64,000 bases of DNA from Acridotheres tristis (lineage: Eukaryota > Chordata > Aves > Passeriformes > Sturnidae), in assembly GCA_037013685.1 (NCBI GenBank), contig CM072885.1, positions 27,441,442 through 27,505,441 of the forward strand. The letters are read 5' to 3'. Positions 14,281 to 26,320 of the stretch are shown here, one piece after another. The translations under genes were made by a program, and so were the position numbers. The stretch's first letter is position 1; every line of letters begins with the position of its first letter. The notes below the pieces were generated by a model that did no database searches, was not told the DNA's origin, and saw only the letters and a program-made list of their open reading frames with translations.

Positions 14281-15849
14281 ATTAGGCATTTAGACTTTTT
14301 TTTCCTTTCATTGTAATTAAGTTTGTGCTAGTAGGCAGGAGATAAATCAGGGGTGGGGGGAAGTACTTTTGACATAGAAGTAAGAAAATAGAGTGCAGTG
14401 AAGTTTTTGTATGCCTATATAAATGAGAAAGATGGCATACTTAGCTTAATCCTCTGGCCTTCCATTGATGTCTTTATGGCAGAAATGCATTTTATATTCA
14501 ATGGGTAGTTATGGTCTAAAAAGTACAGTAAGCCCAGTAAAAGTACTGGGCAAAGTTTCATGCATGTGGAAGTAAGAGGATTAAGCAATTTCAGTAATTT
14601 TTTTTTGGTCATTAAAAAATTGAAAAGTAGTTGAAAAAAACATACCTTCTTAAGCAGAAATACTGCTTGCAAAACAACAACAAAAAAGTGACATGCAATT
14701 TTCCTTCAGCATCCAGCCTTCTGGAAAAGCCTCTTCCCTTCATAAAAGGGAAAAGAAGTGCTAGCCAGAATAACTTTCAAAAGAAGAGAAGGAATCACAC
14801 ACAGAGAGACATGTTTATCTAAGCTCAAGTGATAAAAAGTCATTAACTGAGACTGGAGCAACCACTGAGCTTGGAGCAGCCACCACGTACACTAGAAGAC
14901 CACGAAGCAGGAAGTGGACCATTCTTTGGCATTTACTTGGACATGTCTGGTCCCAGTACTACAGTAGGAGAGTATCATTCCTTTTAAAAATGTTCAGTAA
15001 AGTATGTAAATAGCTCTGCTTGCTGCCTGCTGTCTATTCCAAAATGCTACCTTGGAGTTTTGACACATCAGGTACAGAACAGCTATACTAGGGATATCCT
15101 GAAGATGCTTCAGAAAATGATTTTTGGTTTGTTCCAGTTTATGAATGGAAGTGGATCATAAGGACTACAGGCTGTCAGATTGGCAGGTTGGAAAGTTGGC
15201 ATCTTTCCTTTCTGTTGGCACCACCATCCTTCACTGGGTAGGGGTGCAGAAAGACATAGTTGCTGCCATTGTCTGCTGCAGGCTGGTTTCTTTGCAGACC
15301 TAAATGGGCAACTTGCTAACACCTGAGTGTGTAATGCTGCTCTGGAGGAGGTCAGTGAGTGTGCTTTCACTCACGTGCTCTTCTTTCCTTTCTTTCATCC
15401 TGTGAGGCCATGCACATAAATTTTTAATTTATGTATTGAAGGAGAGAGGTGTGTAACAGCAGGTAGTGTGGCAGGAGACACCTTTGGCCCTTATGTAACC
15501 ACTCTGCATTCTGTGAAAGAACCTATTTCTTCTGTTTGGAAACATATTACTCCAAATCACTTCTATGTAAGACTGAATTTTGTGCTTACTGATATTACTG
15601 ATATAGTCAACATTTTAGAGGAATTGGAATTTTTTGCTTGCTTTTTAATTTTTTTCCTTTCTCTTCCCAGTAGGGGAAGACTCCTCTGTGTTGCAAATCT
15701 TTCATTTCTAATTGCTGTGCTGATTAGGCCTGTATTCTGTGGGGCATTTTATTTCAGCACTCTGAGATTGTATTTCTTAATCTTTACATAGTAAATAAAA
15801 TGTGTCCTAATCAAAAAAGTTTATCCCTGTTTAAAATATACGTATGGGA

Positions 15850-15875
15850 GATATATATATATAAATATATATGTG
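15850..15875. repeat. (TA)n microsatellite
   Basis: Alternating AT from 15850 with one AAAT interruption, then GTGTGT. Confidence 0.8.
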
Positions 15876-17106
15876 TGTTGCATGGTTCTAAAGCATAAAG
15901 GAAGTATGGTTCTTTAATTGGTTCAGGAAACACTAATTTTGTACAGTAGGTGATGTGATTGTATTTTGTGACTATTTGAGCCCATGGAGTAAAGAGTCTC
16001 CTTTTTCTCAATTGAAGAATTACCCCTACCCTTGAAACACACACTCTGATGGGAAAAGGTTGGCACTGTGAGCTGACTGATGGGTAAAGGGAAGGAAAAT
16101 TATTTTGATGTGAGTTAAAAGTGTGGGACAGCCTGTGCACTACTTTGAAGATCATGCACCAGCTCTTTGTGGCTTCCCCCCACTTTTTTTTTTTTGCGGC
16201 AGTTTAACAACAATCACTTAATGCTGCTGAAGGTGTTTTGTCCTTGGCAAATGATTTGCAAATCCTTCGCTGCCACTTGTTGATCATTTTGAATTGAGAG
16301 CAGATTAATGACTGTTGCTCTACTGGCAGTCTTGGCCTCTTAGTAAGAGCTATCCAGCTTTTTGTGCCTATCTAAAGATCCTGTGCTCAGTGACTCCAAA
16401 GGTATGAATCTAGGTAGTGGGCAAATGTCTAAATATCGCACTACTAATGTCTAGCTTTCTTCTTTTCAGTCACCATAAGAAATTGGTGGATAGATTTCCA
16501 TGTGTGTAGAGTATGGACCAAGATAAGTCTATATTGGCATCTGCTTCAGTATTAATTTCTGACACCTCCCTGGTACTGTCAGAAGAGGAGAAATTCTTTT
16601 TATGAAAAGGTCTCTAAGCTTGTCCTTGGTCCCTTCTTGTGGGTTGGGCTTTTTCCCTTTTATGCTAGAAAATACGCAGTTCTCAGCCTCTTTCCGAGCT
16701 GCCAACTTTCTGTTTCACTGAAATTTCTTCTGGCTCCAGTCCCAGTATTTGTGGGGAACAATAGATCCTATTTTACCCTATACAGACTTAATTGCTGTGA
16801 ATAAGATTGATAATTATCTGCTTTTGAGTCTGAAAATCCCACCAGCTGTTTTAGATGCATTTAAATAGTTACACCACGCTAAACACACATATTGCATCAG
16901 GATCCATAATGCAAATATTTCATTGGACTTTATTTTAAAACTAATTTTTGCTGCATTTATTCCTCCTTCTTCTGCTTTGCTTTAAACCCTAATTCTCTGC
17001 CTTGGGTGGTATTATTGGTCATACCAAAGGACTTACATATCAAAGATGCATTTTGAGGAAAATGCATTTCAAATAGCAAAATAACTTCTTGAAAGAGAAG
17101 TTCATG

Positions 17107-17163
17107 GGCTTTTTTGGGTTTGTTTTGGGTGTTTTTGGTTGTTGTTGTTTGTGTGTTTGTTTT
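17107..17163. repeat. GT-rich low-complexity tract
   Basis: A mixture of TTTTTGGG, TTTTGG and GTTGTTG units with almost no A or C on the plus strand. Confidence 0.75.
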
Positions 17164-18769
17164 GCTCCTTCCACCCTCATAAGCTCAGGCATGTAAGTGG
17201 GAATCATCTGACCACATGCTGACAACTTGTTCTGTCAGTGTCTAGGCTCAGCTTTATCATCCGTGAAGAGAAAGACACTTTTCATGCTATGTAAACAACT
17301 AAAATAGGTCACATGAATCATGCCCCCAGATGTCTTCTTTCTCTTTAGCTAATCACCCAGACTTAGTAAGCAGACTTAGCTGTCTGCACCATAGACGTCT
17401 GACTAGATCTCACCTCTGGGGACCATACTTATCGCAGCAGTCACATATGTGTGACTAGACACATGTAGACATGTAAGAAGATTAAAAGTATTTGGCTTCT
17501 TGATGCAGAGCCACTGCCAGTGCCAAGGTGAAGGTGCTCTGGGCTCATCTTCTTGAAACCAAAGACAAACCTGCGTTGATTGTCCAAGAAAAAAGACGTA
17601 TCAGTATTTGATGTTCACAGCTCCATACTGCTAAACTGGGGTGCAACCTCTCTTTCTCATTACTAGCTTCCTAGACTCCTAAGATACAGCTTCATAGCTT
17701 TCTTTTTCGAAAATACTAGACAGGACTTCTCCTCCCTATTATCTTCTATTTCTACCTTCATACTGTCTCTTCAGTCTTGTTGTGGAAATGTATTGATTTG
17801 GATTTAAAAAAAAAAAATTCCTTACACAGGTGTCTCTGTGGGGTAGCACACTGGTATATGAAGGTGGAGGTTGCTTATATTGGGAAAGCCAAGAGAGGGG
17901 ATACTTAAAGCTTGCCTTTCACCTTTTGCCTGAGAAGTTGTCTCTTGCTAATTTTACAGGTTGCTCAGTTGCTGAATTCTGTGGGTTTTCTTTTCAGTCT
18001 GAATACATTGTTCAATATTTATTTAGAATCTTGTCTAGGGGTGTATGAATTCAAACTTCCAGTTTCACTCTTTGCCTTTGTGCATATTTCACATTTGTGC
18101 AGCTTATAATTTCCCAAAGTGAGTTGTTCCTTGGTGTAGCAGGATGCAGGGACAGTCTAATACTTTATTATTTCCTGATACATATTTTTACAGATCTTGA
18201 CACAATTTTAATTTCCCAGTGGTCTGAGAGGCATGGAGAGGTTTACATTGAAGTTGTGGTAGTCAATTGGTTTCTGGTGTTGACTTTGTTCTCATTGAGA
18301 CCTCTCTGGAACTGCATGTGCTTTTGGTCACACTGTGCAAGATCTACCCCATCAGGGCTGCTTAAGTATGTTCCAGTCTATGCCATCTCCTCTAGGCCTC
18401 TTTGGGCACAAGTGATTCTCCTTGCTTATAGCGCTTTCTAAAATATTTTATGTCAGCCCTATTTACTGCGTTTGTGCTAAATATTTGCCAGTCTGTAGGC
18501 TTTCCAGTGTGCCTGTTGCATGTGCAAGTGAAAACTTGGATTGAAGCTTTTTAGGTGCTTGTGCTATTGACTTTGAAAAGGGCAAGATTTGTAGTGGAGG
18601 CAAATTGCGCAGCACAAGCAGAAGAAATGGTAGTGCTGGAGAAGTGTGGCCTTTCAGACTTCACAGGGTGTCAGTGAGCTGTTCCTCCTTAGGGCCAGTT
18701 CCTGTGCGCACATCAGGTAAGATAGGCCTCTTGTTTTGTGCTTTGCTCCCTCTGCATTCCCATATGGGC

Positions 18770-18868
18770 AAGGTCCTGGACAACCTGTTCTAGGTGACCC
18801 TGCTTGGGCAGGATGTTTGGACCAGATGACCTCCAGAGGTCTTTGAAGCTCAGCTATTCTGTGATTCT
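18770..18868 (+). mobile_element. CR1 LINE 3' fragment (short)
   Basis: GGACAACCTGTTCTAGGTGA, then a CCTGCTTGGGCAGG stretch and GGACCAGATGACCTCCAGAG, are the last ~100 bases of an avian CR1. It ends in the terminal repeat ATTCTGTGATTC near 18856-18867. It is severely 5'-truncated, as most CR1 copies are. Confidence 0.8.
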
Positions 18869-20952
18869 CCAGTTTTGCACTTTCCAAAACTTCTTAACCT
18901 TGTTACTCATCCTCTGCTCTTGGGTGGGAACACATCTCTTCATCCCATCCCCTGCCAGGACAGAAGGAGCCTTTAGGGAAAATCTACCCTGAGGTTGTGG
19001 CATACCATGTTAATAGGTGTTGTGCAGACCCCAGAGCTTCAGTACCTTCCCTCTGTATAAAGGTAGCAGATGGGGCTGGAAAGGACACCCTTGTCTCAAA
19101 GCTGTGTGCACTCACACTCTCACACAGAGACAGATGCTCATTTGCTCATTGCTGCTTGCCTACTCTTGGGTAGAAATTCTGCATTTGGCTATCATTCCTC
19201 TTTTACTGGCACTGATTTTACAAGGGTTTCTATGTTGACTGACTTTCATTCTAAATTAACATTGCACCTGAGAATTTTATCAGTGATGGCTGAACAACTG
19301 GGCAAAGATATTAAGCACTTTGACCTGTATTACATGAAAAATAAGTGTTTTCAATGACATAATATTTAACTGAATTTTGTATAACTTGCATGAGAAACAC
19401 CACAGGTTTTTGTTTAGAGGTGTTTGTGTGTATTTGTATATAAAATATATGTTAAAGTACTGCAAAATTTTCTTAATCCTGTTTGACTTTAATTACTGTG
19501 ACATTTTTATACTTTTAATTTAGGAAGGCTAATTTTGGAATAGATTGTTAGCCCCAAAAGGAATAAATGAATTATCACTACAAATATTTTGATGAATCAT
19601 GGTCTAACAAGATTAAGGGAGCTGCCATTTTTCTGTCAGGCTCGGGATTGCTGGTATTTCATTGGTTTGCCTTTAGCTTCTATTTTAACAGCTTCAAAGA
19701 TGGGTCTAGGAATGCAATTTTAGCAACAGAAGTAAAAGACTGAGTTTTGAGGCACATTTCTATGGCAAAGAGTCATTGGAGTGTTTTTTGCACATTACCC
19801 CTTCCTGCAGATCTGCCAGGTAATGTTCTTTCAAAGGAAAAGTGATGGATGGAAAACTCCAGCAGCAGGGTGTAGTTTTTCTTTAATTATTAAGAATTAC
19901 TGGCATATGAGTGGCTCTGAATTAATTTCCTACTTGTGATACTAAAGCTGTATGTAATATTTTCTCTCTTTTTTTCCCTCCCCCTTGCCTTGCATATGTG
20001 TGCTTCTGTACATATACAGTTTCTATAATGACTTTTAAGAATAAATTAGCAGATTGTCTCCTTTCAGGTTGTGGGGGCTTCAAGTACCTGCTGCAGTAGA
20101 GGGATATTGTGAATAAGGCATTAGTGTGTATCTGTGGAAATGTGTACCTTCCCTGTCACACTTCCAGAGATTTTCTTGGGGCTAAATTCAGTTGACAGCT
20201 GTATAAAAGTAGTGTAATACTTAGTACTGTCACCACTCATTTCTTAGGGTTAACTTTCATGCATGCTAAATATAAGAGATAAATATTTTTTAAAGGTTGG
20301 ACCAGTTTTGCATAAGCCATTTATCTTGATTTCACTTAACCCTGAAGTTGAGACTGTGGTCTACAGCATTGCAGTCTAAAGATTTGGGGTTTGCTGCATT
20401 ACTTTAAGCACATAATTTACTTCACTGTGAGCATAAGGAGAACTTTTATTTGCATATAATTGGCATTTCTGTAAGGAAGAAAGGGTTTATTTTAGATGTG
20501 CTTTCAAAAGTAGAACTTTGGAAAGGACACTGGGGAGGAGGGGAAGTAGTCTTTCGTTTTCTTCATGCATCCTTGTCATGTGCATACACTCACATAAAAG
20601 TCTGAAAGAAAACAAAAATATGAGGTCAACTCAAATTGAGCTTTTGGTTGGGGTTTGGTGTAACAGTAGTATTGGTGGTGTAGTAGTAATAGTATGCTGA
20701 GCTTGTGGACAGAGTGAATATTTCTGAAACCCAGATGCCCCTTGCTGTAGTGATTAGGGGCAGGTTGCTTTTCCTTACCTTTTCCTCATTTTAACTAGAA
20801 TGATTTTTGTATTTGTCACATAACTCTGTGGGGACAACTGAACTTCATATGCAACCATTTTATCAGACTGTCTCAGCTATGGTGCCATCCATAAGAGGGT
20901 TGTCATGGTCAAGACTATACTCAGCCTCACATGCAGAAGGTGGTTTACAGCT

Positions 20953-21675
20953 TGTTAGGGGTTGGATTGTTCCCCTTTTTCTTTCTGTGAATTCCTTCCA
21001 TTATTATGGTAAGTAGTTGTGGCTACACCTTAAAACATAGATAATGTTCTCTCGTAGGGGGGTGGGTGGAGGAGGAGGAGGGGGGGGGGAACCGGAAAAG
21101 GAAAGGTGGGAGAGGGGGCTGGGGAGGGGACTCTCTCTCGCTGGGCTCGTGCAGGGACAGGACGCCCCGTGCTTCGCTCTGGCATCTCCCCCTGACATCT
21201 CAGTGCTGAGACCCACGCTCCCTGCCTTGGACATCGCTCTGCCGCTCTCCCATCTCACCCTACTATCTCCGGACACTCTGCGGAGCACCACGACCGACAC
21301 CATGAGGGGGGGGAGTCACCTTCTCACCCCCGCTCACCTCTGGGCCTCCGCCGCCATCACTCCAGCCCTCTTCAACTGCGCGGGACCTGCCCTGCCCCCA
21401 CAGCACCGGTAACTGAGCACAGGGACACGGCCTGCAGCCAAAAGGGACTGGAGCGGAGCTAGACTGTTCTGTTCTGTTGCCAATTTTCATAGCTGTTGTT
21501 GTTTTCTGCCTTGTTAAATACCAGTAAAGAACTGTTATTCACATCCCCATATCTCCTGCCTGAAATCGTCTGATTTGAACCTAAAATAATTAAAAGGGGG
21601 GGGTGTGCACTCTGCATTGCAGAAAAGGGGCTCTTGCCTTTCCTTAAACCATACCTGTCTTATCAAACCAAGACA
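20953..21675 (+). mobile_element. Solo LTR, family 1 copy a (723 bp, sense)
   Basis: The element begins TGTTAGGGGTTGG and ends AAACCAAGACA (TG...CA). It is flanked by a perfect 5-bp duplication, CAGCT, at 20948-20952 and 21676-21680. An inverted copy of nearly equal length lies at 39233-39951, which fixes both edges. Inside are a long G-rich run (21054-21091), a GC- and CpG-rich centre and an AT-rich 3' part with a TTAAATA box and AGTAAA near 21514-21528. No retroviral internal sequence adjoins it, so it is a solo LTR left by LTR-LTR recombination. A 5-bp duplication fits ERV1 or ERVL groups better than ERVK. Orientation is inferred from the order of the box and poly(A)-like signals. Confidence 0.9.
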
Positions 21676-23742
21676 CAGCTCATGAGAGCTAACATGGAAG
21701 TGGACTGCTTTTTCTTTACATTAGAGGGAAAGGAATAGCAGAACTTTGGTTCCCATCTTGAATGTGAGCTCTAGGATACATCCAAAGATGCTGCTGAAAG
21801 CAGCTCATAACCACTATCTAGTGATGTGTTTCTTGGTATACAGTCAAAAATGAAGCATTGCTCATCAGTGAACTTTCAGGATCATCTCTAAAGGCTGAGA
21901 CACTGAAATCACATGTGATAAAATGACTGTGAACAAAATTAAAAAGTTATTATCAGAGTGTCATTTCTTTAGATTGAACCAGGTACCTTAATTTCAAGAG
22001 CTGTTACCTAATGTGCAAAGTCAGAGGTATTATTCACACATGGCTAATGAGACATGATAAAGGATATTCCTGTAGAAAGGGTCCATTGCTTTTCACTACT
22101 ATTTAGGGTTTTTTTAATACTTTCTGCTTCAATTTGAAGCTGAAAATGTATCACACTTGCTGAAGCTGGTAAGCATTTTCAACAACATAATAATGTTATA
22201 ACGTGATAACATAATATCATGACTTAATAACAGAAGGTAGCTTTATCAGCAACAAAAATCTAGAAAAATCTAGTAATGCGTGGAAATCTCAGAGTTTTTA
22301 TGCAAATATATTCATCTGCAAATATATTAATCTTTGCCATATTGAATGTGCCCTATTCATATAAAAAGCATAACTTGAAGAACTTTCAAGGTGACTTCTT
22401 CCTGAAATAAGTTCAGGCCCATTTTCCCTAGATTAGGAGGATTTGATGACTTAACTGTTGGAGACAAGAAGAAAAAGGTCCAAATGTATTAGTAGAAACT
22501 GGACTAGAAGGTCAACACAAAGTTGTTTATTCTCATTGTCTTCTGGATCTCCTGCTTATATTTCAGCAGGTATTGAACAGCCAAAGTTGTTTTAAATACG
22601 GATGATGAGCAGTCTGACCTGGCATTCTCTGCACTTTCACTGTTCTTTATGGGAAATAAATGGTAGCTCTCTTACAGTGTCAATCTTTGTTTTTGCAACC
22701 TTTTCTTACCCCATTCTGATAGCTAGTACAGAAAGAGTGAGGAAGAAGAATTTGGCAAGTAGTATTGTCAGCTGTGGCTGAGACTTCTCAGCTCTGAAGT
22801 GAGATCATGCTTAACCACCTTTGTATTCCACTGGTCTGGTTCAGCATCTGCTCAGGGCTCACTGTCCTTTGGTTTTCTTCTGCAATACCTGCAGGCTGAT
22901 TGTCAAAAAGAGCTGCCTCTCCCTGAGTAGTGGTCATAAAGCTTTCACATCCCTGCAGTGAGCTACAGCTGTTTTGTTCCTTGTAGTCACTTAGTATTTA
23001 ATCTTTTTTTGGAAATGGCAGCTGGATGGTGTGCTGCATTGTAGCATTTTGTAGCATACAAATAACATCAAAGTGGACTTGCCTTCCAAGACATCATTGA
23101 CTCCAGCCCAAAGACAAGATTTGTTACCAGGTTGTGATCATTTACACTGAACTTGTGGCAAATTTCCAGCATAAATGGTATTCTACTTTTATATTTTGCC
23201 TATTTTAATACCATTTAGTTCTTATTAGCTTGATGGGTGTCATAGCTTTTAGCTGAGACTTGAAGTGAGCTTGGCCTAGTATACCAGTGTAATTGCTGGT
23301 AGGAGAAACTGTATTTTCACAGCACATCATTGCAAGATTTCATGGCTAAGTATTCGCTTCTTCCTTGGTTAATAAAATGAAAGTTTTATTTAACTCCATG
23401 GAGTTAGAGAACTGATTCAGGCTTGGTTTCAGTTTCTGCTGGCAGTGGACGATACTAGTGGGTGCTTTGGTTTTGAGGTGCACAATGTGATAGTTACAGT
23501 AATGAATGAATAGGAGTGTTTGGGCTGCTTGAAAAGCTGCCTTTCATCTGAGGTAGGAGGTGAACAACTAGAAGGAAATATCTTTCAAGTTGATTCTCAG
23601 TGCAGAAATAAATCTCATGTGGGTGAAAGGGAGGAAACGGACACCTACCTGGAAATGTAAGACTGTAAGTGAGATGTCACAGAAAAAGCAGCGGCATCTA
23701 CTCATATGCTTATCCACTAAGGGAAAAGAAAAAAGGTGGGAG

Positions 23743-24359
23743 TGTGTTGGTTTGAAAGTAAAACCAGTGTGAGACTCCAAGTCAGTAATACAATTTAATA
23801 GGAAAAAAGAGAAAAAATAAAATACATGCAATAATATAAAAGAAACAACCACCAACACAGTCAGAAGTACAACCTGACACCCTGTCAGTCAGGGTGTTGG
23901 TAGCAGTCCCATTAAATAGTGGCTGCAGTCCTCCTGGATGGCAGATGTGGTTCCGTTGAAGCAGTGCTCCTGTAGAAGGTGCAGTTTTCCTCCAAAGATC
24001 CAGCGATGATGTGGAAATGATCCGACTTTCCTCTGGGATCCAGTAGAAAGGTCTGCTCTCGTGTCCCAAACCCCAGTTTTTTATCTAGGTAGGAAAGGCT
24101 TGGCTCCTGCCCCTGGCTGGGGCATCTCCCAATGGGATGATGTAATCTTTTCAGTCACACAATAGGACTTAATGGCCCATTAACGGAATATATCTTCTGG
24201 AGGAAGGATGGGTTGTGAATAGATAACGATGATCATCCCCCGATCTTATCAGATGGCACATCATCAGAGGATATCTCCCACAGAGATAAGGGTCACCACC
24301 CCTCCCACATTTCAACAGATGGTGATAGAATACACATTTTTGCATTGTACCCCAGGACA
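23743..24359 (-). mobile_element. Solo LTR (617 bp, antisense)
   Basis: On the plus strand it runs from TGTGTTGGTTTGAAAG to ACCCCAGGACA, with a perfect 5-bp duplication, GGGAG, at 23738-23742 and 24360-24364. Its minus-strand 3' end (TTTCAAACCAACACA) resembles that of family 1 (CAAACCAAGACA), which suggests a related ERV lineage and the minus orientation. On that strand ATTAAA (plus positions 23794-23799) could serve as the poly(A) signal, next to an AT-rich stretch. It contains a perfect 15-bp odd palindrome, TTAATGGCCCATTAA, at 24169-24183. It resembles LTRs I associate with songbird genomes. No internal retroviral genes are present. Confidence 0.85.
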
Positions 24360-25179
24360 GGGAGGGAGAAGTAAAGCCAGCAACATTTCTATGAAAGTTG
24401 TTTTTGTATGGTATATTTAATTGTCATTCTAAGACTGCTGAAATTATAACACAAAACTGTTAGGAGCGTATTATCTGTTGTCTGTACATATAGTATTCGT
24501 TCATCTGGGCTACTTCTGTGTTATTAGTTGGGTTGGATGCTAGCTGGTGTCTTGCAGTTGTGGAGTGCTGTGTGTGTGCCACAACTGGAAAGAAGAGAGG
24601 CTGGCTGTAGCTCCTGTAAGGGTAGGGAGAGAAGGGCGTTGTGCTTCCTCATGAATTGATTGATTCAGTCAAAACAAATACAGGTGTCCACTGCTAGACT
24701 GAAACCCCAGAGGAGGGTAGAATTGAAAATTGCAGTGTACAGCAAGCTGCCTATGGATACATCGTTTTATTTCTAGCTCCTTTTTTTCTTTGGGAAACCC
24801 TTAAAATCCTAAGCTAACCCTTAGGATCTTTTATATTTGTATGGGATTAATATTTGTGGAGCAAATGAGCATATGGTCTCCAAGTAAAAACATCTTTTAG
24901 GGTATGTTACAAGCAATGTTCCTTCACTGAAGCTCATAGACTATTTGAAGCTTCTGTTGTGGGCTATATTCTGCTCCAAGTTGGTAAAGCAACTGCATTG
25001 GGGGTTTTTTTGCTGAGTAAAACTTTCCTGCTACAGCACAACTTGGAATTTTGGCAACAACTTAATGTAATATGAAAGAGCATGGTATAGGAAGGAATAA
25101 AACATCTGAAGAGTATATACTGGTATTGATGCAAAAAAAATATAGAGGGATGAATAGAAATGCTTCAAAAAACTGAAGC

Positions 25180-25255
25180 TTTTATTTTTGGTTTGTGTTT
25201 GCTTGTGGTTTGGTTTGGGTTGTTATTGGGGGGTAGGGGGGTTGAAACTGTTTTG
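25180..25255. repeat. GT-rich low-complexity tract with G-runs
   Basis: TTTGGTTTG-type units are followed by TTGGGGGGTAGGGGGGTTG near 25226-25244. Composition resembles the tracts at 17107 and 31255. Confidence 0.7.
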
Positions 25256-26279
25256 GATGTGTTTGGTAAGCCTGTTTTGGTTCTCTTAGGATAGACTTAG
25301 GATTTTGCAATCAGCAATCATGGCACAGAACTTTGAGCTCTAATTGTTGAGACCAGAATAGAAGCGCAGTGTGACCTGTGTTTCCATCTAGTCAGATGGG
25401 CTTTGGGGTCTCACGAGATTACCAAGGGAATCCTAATTATGAGCTAAACAAACTCGCTGGCTCCTATCTGGTGGACTTAAGGAAGCTCCTGTTTGGAAAG
25501 TGGGATAGGTTTCTATTAGCCCTGCTATACTTCGAACTAAACTTTAGGTTTATTTATTTATTACTGAGAAATGTGTTTGACACAGTACAGACAGCAAATT
25601 CTGTAAAAGATGTGTTTCTGTTCTAGATACATTATTTAGGTTAAATGTTGCAAAATATTAGATAGGAGATATATATTGGTATTGAGGGAGAAGAGGGAAA
25701 GAATAGAAAGGAGTTGATCATCAATAGGTCTAATCAGTGTCTTGAGAAATTTGGAGAGAGAACAAAAGGAGGAATTCACTTGAAAATGTGTGTCTAAATA
25801 AGCGAGAAATTTATGTAGGCCTCAGTCTTATTTTAAGTAATTCTTTTTTTTTCCTCTGCATTATTATTAATACTAATGATAAAATAAAATTGAAATTATT
25901 GGAGCTGTTTTATCTCATTTTGTTCACTTTACTGGTGGAAAACTTATATTTTGAATTAGACAGAAAAAAATACACAGGGGCAATCTTTGGAAGCTGAGGC
26001 ACTTCCTCAGTGGAAGGAGGGGCAGATTTTTCTGTAAAAAATTCCAGAGGTCTAATTAAGGGTTATCTTTTGATGATATGAATATCTTGTTAGTTCTGCT
26101 TTGTTATTTGTATAAGCAGCTTAGATATGATTTTTTTTTTCTGATAAGTTGCAGTCTGGGAGAGCAAGGAGGAAAGACAACAGTGAAATCAGCATTGGCA
26201 AGCTGGTTGAAAGAACTGTCTGCAGGAGGGATTTAGGAAACTGCAGAAAGAAAAGGATTTCAAAAGTCAGCAAAAACAG

Positions 26280-26320
26280 AGCTGTTTAAAGCTGAGTAGA
26301 AGCTGTTTGAAGCTGAGTAC
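26280..26320. repeat. Two-copy 20-21-bp tandem duplication
   Basis: AGCTGTTTAAAGCTGAGTAG is followed directly by AAGCTGTTTGAAGCTGAGTA and a C. The units differ by one extra A and single substitutions. Confidence 0.75.

Noticed and set aside
21044..21412. 122-codon plus-strand frame starting MFSRRGVGGGG, with a related start in the minus-strand 154-codon frame at 39473-39937
   Set aside because: Both lie inside family 1 LTRs. They share a start but diverge by frameshift, and the composition reflects the GC-rich, G-run-containing LTR. Not a conserved protein.
22183..22225. AT-rich inverted-repeat-like stretch (TGTTATAACGTGATAACA)
   Set aside because: It is only an imperfect palindrome of ordinary AT-rich sequence and too short to support a hairpin RNA call.
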